Positions 5,420 through 14,196 of a stretch of 32,823 nt of DNA are shown here, one piece after another. Positions within the stretch are counted from its first letter, which is position 1; the number at the start of each line of letters is the position of its first letter. The translations under genes were made by a program, and so were the position numbers. Source of the DNA: Pseudomonadota bacterium (GTDB lineage: Bacteria > Pseudomonadota > Gammaproteobacteria > Burkholderiales > JABEVD01); the NCBI GenBank assembly GCA_021848825.1, contig JAJZTQ010000029.1, forward strand, positions 1-32,823, in the 5' to 3' direction. Below the pieces are notes generated by a model. It was not told where the DNA came from. It was given only the letters and a program-made list of their open reading frames with translations, and did not search any database.

Positions 5420-7483
5420 CTACATCGCTTTTTTCGCCGAAAGAAGCTCCGCCTGCGCGCAACGGATCTTGCTCCTTGCGCGCTTCCTGTGGTACCTGCC
5501 TTCCAGGTCCATCTCCCAAGCCTGGCAGTTGTCGCTGAGGTAGGGCTTGAGCCCTTCCTGGATCACTCTTCTCTTGAGTTTCGGATCGAGTACCGGGAAG
5601 CATATCTCGATTCTTCTGAAGAAATTCCTGTCCATCCAGTCTGCGCTCGAAAGATAAACCTTCTGCGCTCCCTTGAAATAGAAGATCCGGCTGTGCTCGA
5701 GGAATCGCCCGATGATGGATCTGACCCTGATGTTTTCGGATAAGCCGGGAATGCCGGGGCGAAGCGCGCAGACTCCGCGCACGATGAGATCGATTTTCAC
5801 GCCGGCATTCGATGCGTCATAAAGCGCCTGGATGATGCCGGGCTCCAGAAGCGCATTCATCTTCGCGACGATGCCAGAGGGCAGGCCGGCGGCGGCATTG
5901 TCCGCTTCCTGACGGATGGCCTGAAGGATCTGGGAATGAAGCGAGAAAGGGGACTGCCAGAGATGCATGAGCTTTCCTGCCCGTCCGAGCCCGGTGAGCT
6001 GGATGAAGACGTCGTTCACGTCGGAGCAGATTTCCTCGTTGCAGGTGAAGAGCCCGAAATCGGTATAGAGCTTGGTCGTCCTCGGGTGATAGTTTCCGGT
6101 GCCGAGATGAACGTAGCGTCTCAACCTGTCGCCTTCCCGCCTCACCACCATCGACATCTTGGCATGAGTCTTGTGCCCGACCACCCCGTATACGACATGC
6201 GCGCCAGCTTCTTCGAGTTTCGCCGCCCAGTTGATGTTGGCTTCCTCGTCGAATCGGGCGAGCAGCTCCACCACGACAGTGACTTCCTTTCCCCGCTGCG
6301 CGGCCGCGATCAGGGATTCCATGATGACGGAATCCGTCCCCGTCCTGTAGACCGTCTGCTTGATGACGATGACCTGGGGGTCGCTCGCCGCCTGCTGGAT
6401 GAACCTGATCACGGGCTGGAATGATTCGTAGGGATGGTGCATCAGGACGTCGCCCTTCCTGATGACCTGGAAAATGCTTCCAGCCTTTTTCTGGAAGGCC
6501 GAAGGCATGCCGGGGATGAACTGGGGGAACTTGAGATCGGGTCTTTCGACCTTTTCCGGAATCTGCATCAGTCTGGCGAGATTGACAGGCCCCTTGACCC
6601 GGTAGAGGTCTTCCTGCCCCAGGCCGAATTGCTGGAGGAGGAAATTCGCCATGGCTTCCGAACAGTTTTCCGCGATTTCGAGCCTGACCGCATTGCCGAA
6701 ATGGCGCTGAGGCAATTCTCCCTGAAGCGCAATTCTGAGGTTCTTGACTTCCTCCTCGTCGACGAAAAGGTCGCTGTTCCTCGTCACCCTGAACTGCGAA
6801 CATTGCAGCACGGTCATGCCCACGAAAAGCTCCTCGACATGGGCATGCAAGATGGAGGAGAGGAAAACGAAACCGTATTCGCTTTCGCAGACCGATTCGG
6901 GAAGCTGGATCACCCTCGGCAATACCCTGGGCGCCTGGACGATGGCCGTTCCGGAACTCCTGCCGAAGGCGTCGCGGCCTTCGAGTTCTATCGCGAAATT
7001 GAGGCTCTTGTTCAGTACCCTCGGGAAGGGATGGGAAGGATCGAGCCCTATCGGCGTGAGGACGGGCATCAGTTCCCTGAAAAAGAAGGCTCTTATCCAC
7101 TCCTTCTGGGGCTCCGTCCAGTCGCTTCTCTTGATGAATCTGATGCCCTGACCCGCAAGCTGGGGAAGGATGTCTTCGTTGAGAAGCTGGTATTGGCGCG
7201 AGACGAGTTCGTGCGATCTTTCGGAGACCAGCCTGAATACCGTCTTCGGGTTCATTCCGTCCGGGCCTGTGGAAGGCGAGCCCAGATTGATCTGTTCCTT
7301 GAGCCCCGCCACCCTGATTTCGAAGAATTCGTCCAGATTTCCGCTGACGATGCAGAGGTATCTCAGCCGCTCAAGAAGGGGGATCGAAACATCTTCGGCC
7401 TGGGCGAGCACACGCCTGTTGAATTCGAGCTGACCCAGTTCCCTGTTGAGGTAATGCTGCTGCGACGAAATCCTGTCCGCCAT
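5420..7483 (-). CDS. ppk1: polyphosphate kinase 1
   Basis: This 687-aa enzyme reversibly makes polyphosphate from ATP. The N-terminal domain begins HYLNRELGQLEFNRRVLAQA and LSG-type NLDEFFEIRVAGL. The two catalytic-histidine regions of the phospholipase-D-like halves are visible: VVGHKTHAKMSMVVR (the autophosphorylated His of the family) and RFLEHSRIFYFKG. SSADWMDRNFFRRIE and the C-terminal arm follow. The frame is open for 26 more codons upstream, but the ATG at 7483 matches family N-termini and follows the yggX stop by one base. The gene ends two bases from 6S RNA on the other strand, and no terminator is visible there. Confidence 0.95.
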   Translation of the reverse strand: MADRISSQQHYLNRELGQLEFNRRVLAQAEDVSIPLLERLRYLCIVSGNLDEFFEIRVAGLKEQINLGSPSTGPDGMNPKTVFRLVSERSHELVSRQYQLLNEDILPQLAGQGIRFIKRSDWTEPQKEWIRAFFFRELMPVLTPIGLDPSHPFPRVLNKSLNFAIELEGRDAFGRSSGTAIVQAPRVLPRVIQLPESVCESEYGFVFLSSILHAHVEELFVGMTVLQCSQFRVTRNSDLFVDEEEVKNLRIALQGELPQRHFGNAVRLEIAENCSEAMANFLLQQFGLGQEDLYRVKGPVNLARLMQIPEKVERPDLKFPQFIPGMPSAFQKKAGSIFQVIRKGDVLMHHPYESFQPVIRFIQQAASDPQVIVIKQTVYRTGTDSVIMESLIAAAQRGKEVTVVVELLARFDEEANINWAAKLEEAGAHVVYGVVGHKTHAKMSMVVRREGDRLRRYVHLGTGNYHPRTTKLYTDFGLFTCNEEICSDVNDVFIQLTGLGRAGKLMHLWQSPFSLHSQILQAIRQEADNAAAGLPSGIVAKMNALLEPGIIQALYDASNAGVKIDLIVRGVCALRPGIPGLSENIRVRSIIGRFLEHSRIFYFKGAQKVYLSSADWMDRNFFRRIEICFPVLDPKLKRRVIQEGLKPYLSDNCQAWEMDLEGRYHRKRARSKIRCAQAELLSAKKAM

Positions 7484-7484
7484 T

Positions 7485-7757
7485 TCAGTTTTTTTGCGGA
7501 ATATAGCCCGATGCGACGTCTGCGCCTTCGCCGAAGAAATGTTTTTCCAGCTGTTCCGCAAGGTATTTCCTCGCCTTGGGGTCTGCCAGGTTGAGGCGGT
7601 TTTCGTTGATCAGCATGGTCTGGTGCTTGAGCCACTGGTTCCATGCTTCCTTCGATACATGCTCGTAAATGCGCTTACCGAGCTCTCCTGGATAAGGCGG
7701 GAAATCGAGCCCTTCTGCGGGCTTCCCGAGTTTGATGCAGTTCACTATTCTCGACAT
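7485..7757 (-). CDS. yggX: YggX-type probable Fe(2+)-trafficking protein
   Basis: This small cytoplasmic protein (90 aa) is of normal length for YggX. It begins [20 protein letters not shown], with the conserved Cys7, then [34 protein letters not shown] and the [20 protein letters not shown] motif. The family protects Fe-S clusters from oxidants and is proposed to move Fe(II). It sits 2 bases after metF and 1 base before ppk1, so it is almost certainly in their transcript. In other bacteria yggX is often next to mutY, so this neighbourhood is unusual. Confidence 0.95.
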   Translation of the reverse strand: MSRIVNCIKLGKPAEGLDFPPYPGELGKRIYEHVSKEAWNQWLKHQTMLINENRLNLADPKARKYLAEQLEKHFFGEGADVASGYIPQKN

Positions 7758-7759
7758 GA

Positions 7760-8617
7760 TCAGCTTTCAGAATTGCTGGACAATCCCAGATTTTTCCAGA
7801 GCGTCTTCACCGCCTGCGCCTGATTCAGGGTATAGAAATGCAGACCGGGGACGCCGTTCTCCAGGAGATTTTCGCAGAGATTCTCCACGACTTCCAGTCC
7901 GAATTTGCGTATCGAATCGATATCGTCGTGATAGGCCTCCAGTTTCTTCCTGATCCAGCGCGGAATTTCCGCGCCGCATGCATCCGAAAAGCGCGCGAGC
8001 TGGGAAAAATTGTAGATCGGCATGATGCCTGGAACGATGGGCGCAAAAATCCCGATTTTCCCGCATTCATCGACGAAATGGTAATAGGCGTCTGCATTGT
8101 AGAAATACTGGGTGATCGCCGAATCGGCGCCTGCTTCGATCTTTTTCCTGAAATTCGAGATGTCGTCCCTTGGGGAAGCAGACTGGGGATGGCATTCAGG
8201 ATAGGCCGCCACTTCGATATGGAAATGCTTTCCCGTTTCCTCCCTGATGAAGGAAACGAGCTCGTTGGCATACCTGAATTCCCCGGCCGAGGCCGTTCCC
8301 GATGGAAGATCGCCGCGCAATGCGACGAGATGGGTGATTCCCTTTTCCTGGTACTGCTTGAGTATCGACCTGATGTTTTCCCTCGTCGACCCGATGCACG
8401 AAAGGTGGGGGGCCGCCACATGGCCTTCCGCCTGGATTTCGAGAACGGTGCCGAGCGTCCTTTCCCGGGTCGAGCCGCCTGCCCCGAAAGTCACGGAAAA
8501 GAACCTGGGATTGAGCGCTGCGAGTTCGTGCCGCGTCATCCTCAGCTTTTCCACCCCCTCCTGGGTCTGGGGGGGGAAAAACTCGAAGCTGAAGATGCGG
8601 TCTGTATACCTGGGCAT
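7760..8617 (-). CDS. metF: 5,10-methylenetetrahydrofolate reductase
   Basis: This 285-aa flavoprotein reduces methylene-THF to methyl-THF for methionine synthesis. The TIM-barrel motifs run in order: [13 protein letters not shown] (catalytic Glu), [39 protein letters not shown] and [20 protein letters not shown], followed by [17 protein letters not shown]. It starts one base inside the ahcY stop (TGATG junction), so it is translationally coupled to ahcY and under the same SAH riboswitch. The arrangement fits their shared methyl cycle. Confidence 0.96.
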   Translation of the reverse strand: MPRYTDRIFSFEFFPPQTQEGVEKLRMTRHELAALNPRFFSVTFGAGGSTRERTLGTVLEIQAEGHVAAPHLSCIGSTRENIRSILKQYQEKGITHLVALRGDLPSGTASAGEFRYANELVSFIREETGKHFHIEVAAYPECHPQSASPRDDISNFRKKIEAGADSAITQYFYNADAYYHFVDECGKIGIFAPIVPGIMPIYNFSQLARFSDACGAEIPRWIRKKLEAYHDDIDSIRKFGLEVVENLCENLLENGVPGLHFYTLNQAQAVKTLWKNLGLSSNSES

Positions 8618-9930
8618 CAGTAGCGGTAATGAGCGGGCTTGTAGGGACCGTTCTTGTCTACGCCGAGGTAATTTGCCTGGGCGTCACTGAGTTCGGTGAG
8701 GTTTGCCCCTATCTTGGCAAGATGGAGCTTCGCGACCTTTTCGTCGAGATGCTTGGGCAGCACGTAGACATCGACCGGATATTTCCCCGGATTGTTCCAC
8801 AGCTCGATCTGCGCCATCACCTGGTTCGTGAAGGATGCAGACATCACGAAGCTCGGGTGCCCCGTCGCGCAGCCGAGATTGACGAGCCTGCCTTCAGCCA
8901 GAACGGTGATTTTCTTGCCATCGGGGAAGATCACATGGTCGACCTGCGGCTTGATGTTTTCCCAGCTGTATTGCCTGAGCGATGCGATGTCGATTTCGGA
9001 ATCGAAATGCCCGATATTGCAGACGATGGTTTCGTCCTGCATTCTCAGCATGTGTTCATGGGTGATGACGTTGATGTTCCCGGTGGCCGTGACGAAGATG
9101 TTGCCCTTGTCCGCAACCTGATCCATGGTGACGACCCGGTAGCCTTCCATGGCAGCCTGCAGCGCGCAGATCGGGTCGATCTCGGTCACCCATACCGTCG
9201 CGCCGAGTCCCCTGAAAGCCTGAGCGCATCCCTTGCCCACGTCGCCGTAGCCGAGCACGACGCAGATCTTGCCTGCGATCATCACGTCTGTTGCGCGCTT
9301 GATGCCGTCGACGAGGGATTCCCTGCAGCCGTAGAGGTTGTCGAATTTCGACTTCGTGACGGAGTCGTTGACGTTGAAGGCGGGGCATTTCAGCTCGCCC
9401 TTGCTCACCATTTCGTAGAGGCGGTGAACCCCTGTCGTGGTTTCCTCCGAAATGCCCCTCACATGCTCGAGAAGATGGGGATACTTGTCGTGCATCACCT
9501 GGGTGACATCTCCGCCATCGTCGAGGATCATGTTGGGAAGCCAGTTGTTCGGGCCGAATATGGTCTGCTCGATGCACCACCAGAATTCTTCCTCCGTCTC
9601 GCCTTTCCATGCGAATACCGGAATGCCTGCCGCTGCGATCGCTGCCGCAGCCTGGTCCTGTGTCGAGAAGATGTTGCAGGAGCTCCAGCGCACTTCAGCA
9701 CCGAGTTCGACGAGCGTCTCGATCAGCACTGCGGTCTGGATGGTCATGTGCAGGCATCCCACGATGCGTGCGCCCTGGAGCGGCTTCACTCCCTTGTATT
9801 CGGCCCGCAGCGCCATGAGGCCGGGCATCTCCGTCTCCGCTATCTGGATTTCCTTTCGGCCCCATGCCGCGAGCGAGATGTCGGCTACCTTGTAGTCCGT
9901 GAAAGCAGTTTGCTTGGTTTCGGCGTTCAT
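8617..9930 (-). CDS. ahcY: S-adenosylhomocysteine hydrolase
   Basis: This enzyme (437 aa) splits S-adenosylhomocysteine into adenosine and homocysteine, removing the inhibitory by-product of methylation. N-terminal [19 protein letters not shown] and [14 protein letters not shown] are substrate-domain motifs. [18 protein letters not shown] holds the catalytic lysine region. The NAD-binding loop GYGDVGKG is at about residues 227-234, and the family C-terminus KPAHYRY is intact. A GGAG ribosome-binding site precedes the ATG at 9930. The leader is an SAH riboswitch, which turns the gene on when its substrate builds up. Confidence 0.97.
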   Translation of the reverse strand: MNAETKQTAFTDYKVADISLAAWGRKEIQIAETEMPGLMALRAEYKGVKPLQGARIVGCLHMTIQTAVLIETLVELGAEVRWSSCNIFSTQDQAAAAIAAAGIPVFAWKGETEEEFWWCIEQTIFGPNNWLPNMILDDGGDVTQVMHDKYPHLLEHVRGISEETTTGVHRLYEMVSKGELKCPAFNVNDSVTKSKFDNLYGCRESLVDGIKRATDVMIAGKICVVLGYGDVGKGCAQAFRGLGATVWVTEIDPICALQAAMEGYRVVTMDQVADKGNIFVTATGNINVITHEHMLRMQDETIVCNIGHFDSEIDIASLRQYSWENIKPQVDHVIFPDGKKITVLAEGRLVNLGCATGHPSFVMSASFTNQVMAQIELWNNPGKYPVDVYVLPKHLDEKVAKLHLAKIGANLTELSDAQANYLGVDKNGPYKPAHYRY

Positions 9931-9950
9931 GATTTCTCCATTCGGTTAAG

Positions 9951-10060
9951 AATGGGCGCCGTTCCAGATTGATCATCCCTCCCCAAGCCTGGCCTCTCAC
10001 CCATTTCATTACCGACTGAGCTAAATGAAATGGGTGAGGGGTCGCAGCGCCCCTCGGGGA
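9951..10060 (-). promoter_or_regulatory. SAH riboswitch
   Basis: On the minus strand the ahcY leader carries the conserved SAH-riboswitch blocks in order: CCCCGAGGGGCGCTGCGACC, a variable hairpin ACCCATTTCAT/ATGAAATGGGT, GGGTGAGAGGCCAGGCTTGG, and the 3' strand GAACGGCGCCCATTC, which pairs back to GGGCGC as a pseudoknot helix. This family binds S-adenosylhomocysteine over SAM and is generally an ON switch. The structure begins about 10 bases after the metK stop and ends about 20 bases before the ahcY ATG. Confidence 0.93.
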
Positions 10061-10069
10061 GAAAGGTTT

Positions 10070-11233
10070 TCAGATGCCTGCGTCGGCCTTGAGCGCCTCC
10101 GCCTTGTTCGTCGCTTCCCAGGTGAATTCCGGCTCTTCCCTGCCGAAATGGCCGTAGGTCGCAGTCCTGGTATAGACGGGGCGCATCAGGTCAAGCGACT
10201 GGATGATGCCCTTGGGTCTGAGATCGAAATGCGCTTCAACGAGCTTTGCGATCTTTTCGTCCGGGATCTTGCCTGTGCCGAAGGTGTTCACCATCAGGCT
10301 GACAGGCCTTGCTATGCCGATTGCATAGGCGACCTGGACTTCGCATCGGGATGCGAGCCCTGCCGCAACGATGTTCTTAGCCACATGGCGACCTGCGTAG
10401 GCAGCGGAGCGGTCGACCTTCGATGGATCCTTTCCGGAGAATGCGCCTCCACCATGGCGAGCAGCGCCGCCGTAGGTGTCGACTATGATCTTCCTGCCGG
10501 TGAGTCCGCAGTCTCCCATCGGTCCGCCGATGACGAAGCGCCCTGTCGGATTGACGAGGTAGCGGGTGTCAGCGTTCAGCATTTCCTTGGGCAGAACCGG
10601 CTTGATGATCTCCTCTATCACGGCCTCTTCGAGCGCAGCCTGGGAAATGTCGGGATGGTGCTGGGTGGAGAGCACCACAGTCTCGATATGCTTCGGCCTG
10701 CCGTCGACATAGCGGATGCTGACCTGGGACTTTGCATCGGGTCTGAGCCAGGGCAGCCTGCCGTCTTTCCTGAGCTCGGCCTGGCGCTCCATCAGCCTGT
10801 GCGCATAATAAATCGGCATCGGCATCAGTCCCGGGGTTTCGTCGCAGGCAAATCCGAACATCAGCCCCTGGTCGCCTGCCCCCATTTCGAGATCGAGCCC
10901 CTGCCCTTCGTTCACGCCCTGTGCGATGTCCGGAGACTGCTTGTCGTAGGCAGTGAGCACGGCGCAGGTCTTGTAATCGAAGCCTATCTCCGAGCTGTCG
11001 TAGCCTATGCGCTTGATGGTGTCCCGGGCGATCCCGATATAGTCGACCGTTGCATTTGTCGTGATTTCGCCAGCCAGAACGACGAGCCCTGTGTTGACCA
11101 AAGTCTCTGCAGCTACCCGCGAGTGCCTGTCTTGGGTTAAGATAGCGTCGAGAATCGCATCGGAGATCTGGTCGGCAACCTTGTCCGGATGTCCTTCCGA
11201 AACGGATTCGGAAGTGAACAGAAATTCATTCAT
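10070..11233 (-). CDS. metK: S-adenosylmethionine synthetase
   Basis: This cytoplasmic tetrameric enzyme (about 387 aa) makes SAM from methionine and ATP. Motifs are [20 protein letters not shown] at the N-terminus, [16 protein letters not shown] (hexapeptide-type region) and [19 protein letters not shown] near residue 260 (the P-loop-like GGGAFSGKD). The start is taken as the ATG at 11233. An ATG five codons upstream at 11248 is equally possible, since neither has a clear ribosome-binding site. It is divergent from the acyltransferase pair, with about 60-70 bases between. ahcY follows after the riboswitch, so SAM synthesis and SAH removal are adjacent. Confidence 0.96.
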   Translation of the reverse strand: MNEFLFTSESVSEGHPDKVADQISDAILDAILTQDRHSRVAAETLVNTGLVVLAGEITTNATVDYIGIARDTIKRIGYDSSEIGFDYKTCAVLTAYDKQSPDIAQGVNEGQGLDLEMGAGDQGLMFGFACDETPGLMPMPIYYAHRLMERQAELRKDGRLPWLRPDAKSQVSIRYVDGRPKHIETVVLSTQHHPDISQAALEEAVIEEIIKPVLPKEMLNADTRYLVNPTGRFVIGGPMGDCGLTGRKIIVDTYGGAARHGGGAFSGKDPSKVDRSAAYAGRHVAKNIVAAGLASRCEVQVAYAIGIARPVSLMVNTFGTGKIPDEKIAKLVEAHFDLRPKGIIQSLDLMRPVYTRTATYGHFGREEPEFTWEATNKAEALKADAGI

Positions 11234-11303
11234 TTTTTTTGCGCCCATCGTTATTGGCTATCCAAAAATCTTAACAAAGTTCGTGCTCTTTTCAAAGAAG
11301 TTT

Positions 11304-12125
11304 ATGTTACAGGCTCTGCTGCGGGCTTTCTCCAGACTGCCGCTTCCGCTCATACACGGACTCGGTTCGGCGCTCGGCCGGGTGGTTTTTATTTTATCCC
11401 CTTCATACGCGAAAAGGCTGAGGGAGAATCTCGAAATCAGCCGCTGCTACAGCGACAGGAAAGAATACGAAAGGCTGCTCGGGGAATCGATTTCACAGAC
11501 CGGCAAGGCCTTCATCGAGCTTTTCCCCATCTGGTTTGGGAAGGGAATGGAAAAGCGCGTCGTCTGCGAAGACTGGGGAATAGTGGAGAGGGCTGAAGCT
11601 GCAGGAAAGGGGATCATCTTCCTCACCCCGCATCTCGGTTCTTTCGAGATATCCGCCCTTTACTGCGCGCAGTTCATGCCGCTCACTGTGCTTTACAGGA
11701 AGCCCAAGCTCGCCTGGCTGGAACCCTTGATGAATGAGGGACGAAGCCATGTCTCGCTGGCTCCAGCGGACCTCTCCGGCGTCAGGAAGCTTTTGAAGGC
11801 ATTGAAGAAAGGGGAAGCGATCGGGCTCCTTCCGGACCATGCGCCCGGGGAAGGCGAAGGCGAATGGGCGGAGTTCTTCGGCCGCCCGGCGTACACCATG
11901 ACGCTTGCTGGAAGGCTGAAGGATGCAAGCGGCGCTGCTGTCATCATGGCCTTCGCAGAGCGTCTGAAAAACGGATACAAGCTTCACCTCGAAGAAATTC
12001 CGGGGGAGATCAGCCCCCAGGCACTGAACCATGCCATAGAAGATCTGGTGAGGACATGTCCTTCCCAGTATCTCTGGAGCTACAACCGCTACAAGGTCCC
12101 TTCGGGGGCGAGGGATCGGGGATGA
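11304..12125 (+). CDS. lipid A late acyltransferase, LpxL/HtrB-type (first copy)
   Basis: This 273-aa inner-membrane acyltransferase adds a secondary acyl chain to lipid A. A hydrophobic N-terminal segment (FSRLPLPLIHGLGSALGRVV) is followed by RLRENLEIS. The catalytic HX4E motif is His110-Glu115 in LTPHLGSFEIS. LPDHAPGEGEGEWAEFFG, a substrate-loop region, and the C-terminal QYLWSYNRYK complete the family pattern. The ATG at 11304 is chosen because the family N-terminus starts there. The frame upstream is antisense to metK. It overlaps the next acyltransferase as ATGA. Confidence 0.88.
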   Translation: MLQALLRAFSRLPLPLIHGLGSALGRVVFILSPSYAKRLRENLEISRCYSDRKEYERLLGESISQTGKAFIELFPIWFGKGMEKRVVCEDWGIVERAEAAGKGIIFLTPHLGSFEISALYCAQFMPLTVLYRKPKLAWLEPLMNEGRSHVSLAPADLSGVRKLLKALKKGEAIGLLPDHAPGEGEGEWAEFFGRPAYTMTLAGRLKDASGAAVIMAFAERLKNGYKLHLEEIPGEISPQALNHAIEDLVRTCPSQYLWSYNRYKVPSGARDRG

Positions 12126-12988
12126 TCACCAGGATCGGACTTTTCGCGATGTGGCTGCTTCACTTTTTGCCGCTTCCTGTTCTTGCCCTTTTCGGGCAGA
12201 TGCTCGGCCTCCTCCTCTATCTGCTTGGGCGCGAGCGGAGAAGGGTGGCGAGGATCAATCTTCGCCTCTGTTTTCCTGCGATGAAGGATTCGGCAAGGGA
12301 ATCCCTTCTCAGGCAGCATTTCAGGGCGCTCGGCAGGAGCTTTCTCGAGCACAATCTGCTCTGGTGGTCTTCCAAGAAAAGACTGAAGAAGCTCATCAGG
12401 ATCGAGGGGATGGAAAACTGGGAAGCGGTGTCAAGCAGGCCGGTGATCTGGTTCGCGCCTCATTTCGTCGGGCTGGACATGGGAGGGGTGAGGCTGAGCT
12501 GCGATTATGCGGGCGCTTCCGTCTACAGCCATCAGAAGAATGCGAAATTCGACGAAATGCTGCTTCACGGAAGGAGCCGGTTCGGCAATTCCACCCTGCT
12601 TTCCCGGCAGGATGGGCTGAGGCCCGTGATCAGGGCTCTGAAGAAGAAGCTTCCGCTTTATTACCTGCCCGACATGGATTTCGGGATCAGGGACGGAAGC
12701 TTCGTTCCCTTTTTCGGCGTAAAGGCTGCGACCGTCAATGGCCTCTCGAGGCTCGCCTCCCTCACCGGCGCTGCAGTCGTCCCCTGCGTGACAAGGCAGC
12801 TGTCCTGGGGATATACGGTGAAATTCTATCCGGCCTGGGATAATTATCCTTCGGGAGACATCGAGGCCGACACCAGGAGGATGAATGCCTTCATAGAGGA
12901 GCGGGTGCTCGAGATGCCGGAGCAGTATTACTGGCTCCACAAGCGCTTCAAGACGAGGCCGGAAGGAGAAAAGAGCTTCTATTCATGA
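12122..12988 (+). CDS. lipid A late acyltransferase, LpxL/LpxM-type (second copy)
   Basis: This second 288-aa member of the LpxL/LpxM family lies directly after the first and is coupled by a 4-base overlap. An N-terminal membrane helix (LFAMWLLHFLPLPVLALFG) comes first. The catalytic motif is HX4D (His114-Asp119 in APHFVGLDMGG), unlike HX4E in the first copy. LPDMDFGIRDGSFVPFFGV and QYYWLHKRFKTRPEG are typical of lauroyl transferases. Together the two would add two secondary acyl chains and make hexa-acylated lipid A. Which copy acts first cannot be read from sequence. Confidence 0.88.
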   Translation: MITRIGLFAMWLLHFLPLPVLALFGQMLGLLLYLLGRERRRVARINLRLCFPAMKDSARESLLRQHFRALGRSFLEHNLLWWSSKKRLKKLIRIEGMENWEAVSSRPVIWFAPHFVGLDMGGVRLSCDYAGASVYSHQKNAKFDEMLLHGRSRFGNSTLLSRQDGLRPVIRALKKKLPLYYLPDMDFGIRDGSFVPFFGVKAATVNGLSRLASLTGAAVVPCVTRQLSWGYTVKFYPAWDNYPSGDIEADTRRMNAFIEERVLEMPEQYYWLHKRFKTRPEGEKSFYS

Positions 12989-12996
12989 AAGGGCGA

Positions 12997-13026
12997 TTGC
13001 CTCGCCACGGGACGCAATGCTACAAT
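12997..13026 (+). promoter_or_regulatory. promoter of tRNA-Val
   Basis: A -35 TTGCCT (12997-13002), an 18-base spacer and a -10 TACAAT (13021-13026) lie 12 bases before the mature tRNA 5' end. It starts just after the acyltransferase stop codon. Confidence 0.55.
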
Positions 13027-13037
13027 CTTGCTCTTCC

Positions 13038-13112
13038 AGGCGGTTAGCTCAGTGGTAGAGCATTGCCTTCACACGGCAAGGGTCGTTGGTTCGAATCCAA
13101 TACCGCCTACCA
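13038..13112 (+). tRNA. tRNA-Val (anticodon CAC)
   Basis: It forms a full cloverleaf: acceptor AGGCGGT/ACCGCCT with all seven pairs matched, D-arm GCTC/GAGC, anticodon stem TTGCC/GGCAA with loop TTCACAC (anticodon CAC), a T-arm with TTCGAAT loop, discriminator A and encoded CCA. The first pair is A-U instead of G-C. The 3' 44 bases overlap the end of the protein gene on the opposite strand. Confidence 0.94.
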
Positions 13113-14196
13113 TATTCCCTGTTTCCCTTGATGTGATCCTGTAGCTGAAGGTTTCGGGATCGAGGCTGTCGAAGCGTCCGGATGCGTCTTCCCCCTGAGG
13201 ATACATGAAGAAGGGAATCGCCCCGTTCTCCGAGCCTGGAAGGTCGATGTCGGCGCCGAAATTATAGGGCATCCAGTTCATCTCCCAGGAACCGAAGAGC
13301 GTTTTTCTTGCCGCCTCGACGATGCCGTCGGAAAGCTTGAGCCCCGGCTCTTCCTCCAGCACGACCTTGCGAACGTCGGCAGGATCGACAGGCACCCAGC
13401 CGAATCCGGAGAGCCATACTTCGGCCCTGCAGTGCTGCGCTTTCGTGATGTCGCCGCTCTTGCCCAGGCTCCTGTAGCCGAACCGGGAGTCGGCCACCCG
13501 GATGCCGTAGACATCCCTGGCCGGGAGGCCCGATGCGCGGGCAAGGCCGACGTAGAGCGCATTGAGGTCTGCGCATTTTCCAGAGAGGTCGCCGGATTCA
13601 AGCATTCCTTTTATGTTCCCCGTTCCGCATCCGCGGACCTTCGGGTTGCGCACCGTGTTCTCGACGATCCATTCGTAAATTGCTCTCGCCTTGCCGATGT
13701 CGGTTTTTTCTCCCCTTGTCGCTTTCAGGGCAGCGCTTTTCACGATTCCGTCTGTCGGCACCATTTTCGTGGGGCGGGTGAAGAGCGAGGCGTCTGTCAG
13801 CGGCATCACTTTTCCGGGTTTCGAAAAATCAACCGATCTGTCCATCGTGGCGATCCTGCTGGTGAGCGTCACGAAAGGGGAGTCGGCGCCCGAATCCCAT
13901 GAAGCGGCGAGCATCAGCACGCCGAAAGGACCGACCCTCTCGATTTTCATGCTCGATGCATTGCCATGCCAATGGTTGCCCACCGGTTTGACCCATTCCT
14001 TCTCTTCGAAAGACGGAAGGGGGAGCCATACCCGGGCGGTACTTTCGGATTTCCTGAGGAGGACGCTTGTCGTTACCTCGAAGAATCGCCAGCCGTCCTT
14101 CGGGCTCGGGTCGAAAAAAGGTCCTGCTGCAAAGGCGTGCGCCGTTCCGACAAGCGGGGCGGCGATGAGCGATTTGATGAATTGGCGTCTTTTCAT
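13069..14196 (-). CDS. Tat-exported transglutaminase-like cysteine protein
   Basis: This 375-aa protein opens with a twin-arginine signal (MKRRQFIKSLIAAP), so it is probably exported folded. The central transglutaminase-like fold shows a Cys-His-Asp triad: Cys208 (SGKCADLNALYVGLARASG), His255 (QHCRAEVW) and Asp271 (VPVDPAD). Bacterial members are mostly putative peptidases or protein cross-linkers, and the substrate here is unknown. The gene overlaps the waaA stop as ATGA, so it follows the LPS core genes in one unit. The last 14 codons (VGGIGFEPTTLAV and stop) are antisense to tRNA-Val. The natural end may once have been elsewhere. Confidence 0.85.
   Translation of the reverse strand: MKRRQFIKSLIAAPLVGTAHAFAAGPFFDPSPKDGWRFFEVTTSVLLRKSESTARVWLPLPSFEEKEWVKPVGNHWHGNASSMKIERVGPFGVLMLAASWDSGADSPFVTLTSRIATMDRSVDFSKPGKVMPLTDASLFTRPTKMVPTDGIVKSAALKATRGEKTDIGKARAIYEWIVENTVRNPKVRGCGTGNIKGMLESGDLSGKCADLNALYVGLARASGLPARDVYGIRVADSRFGYRSLGKSGDITKAQHCRAEVWLSGFGWVPVDPADVRKVVLEEEPGLKLSDGIVEAARKTLFGSWEMNWMPYNFGADIDLPGSENGAIPFFMYPQGEDASGRFDSLDPETFSYRITSRETGNMVGGIGFEPTTLAV

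Noticed and set aside
9995-10035. A tRNA-like D-arm (TAGCTCAGTCGGTAA) on the minus strand between metK and ahcY
   Set aside because: It is the loop of the variable hairpin in the SAH riboswitch. No anticodon arm, T-arm or acceptor follows, so it is not a tRNA or tRNA fragment.
10025-11140. A 371-codon plus-strand frame opposite metK
   Set aside because: It is a mirror of metK codon bias, with no family motif; metK is certain.
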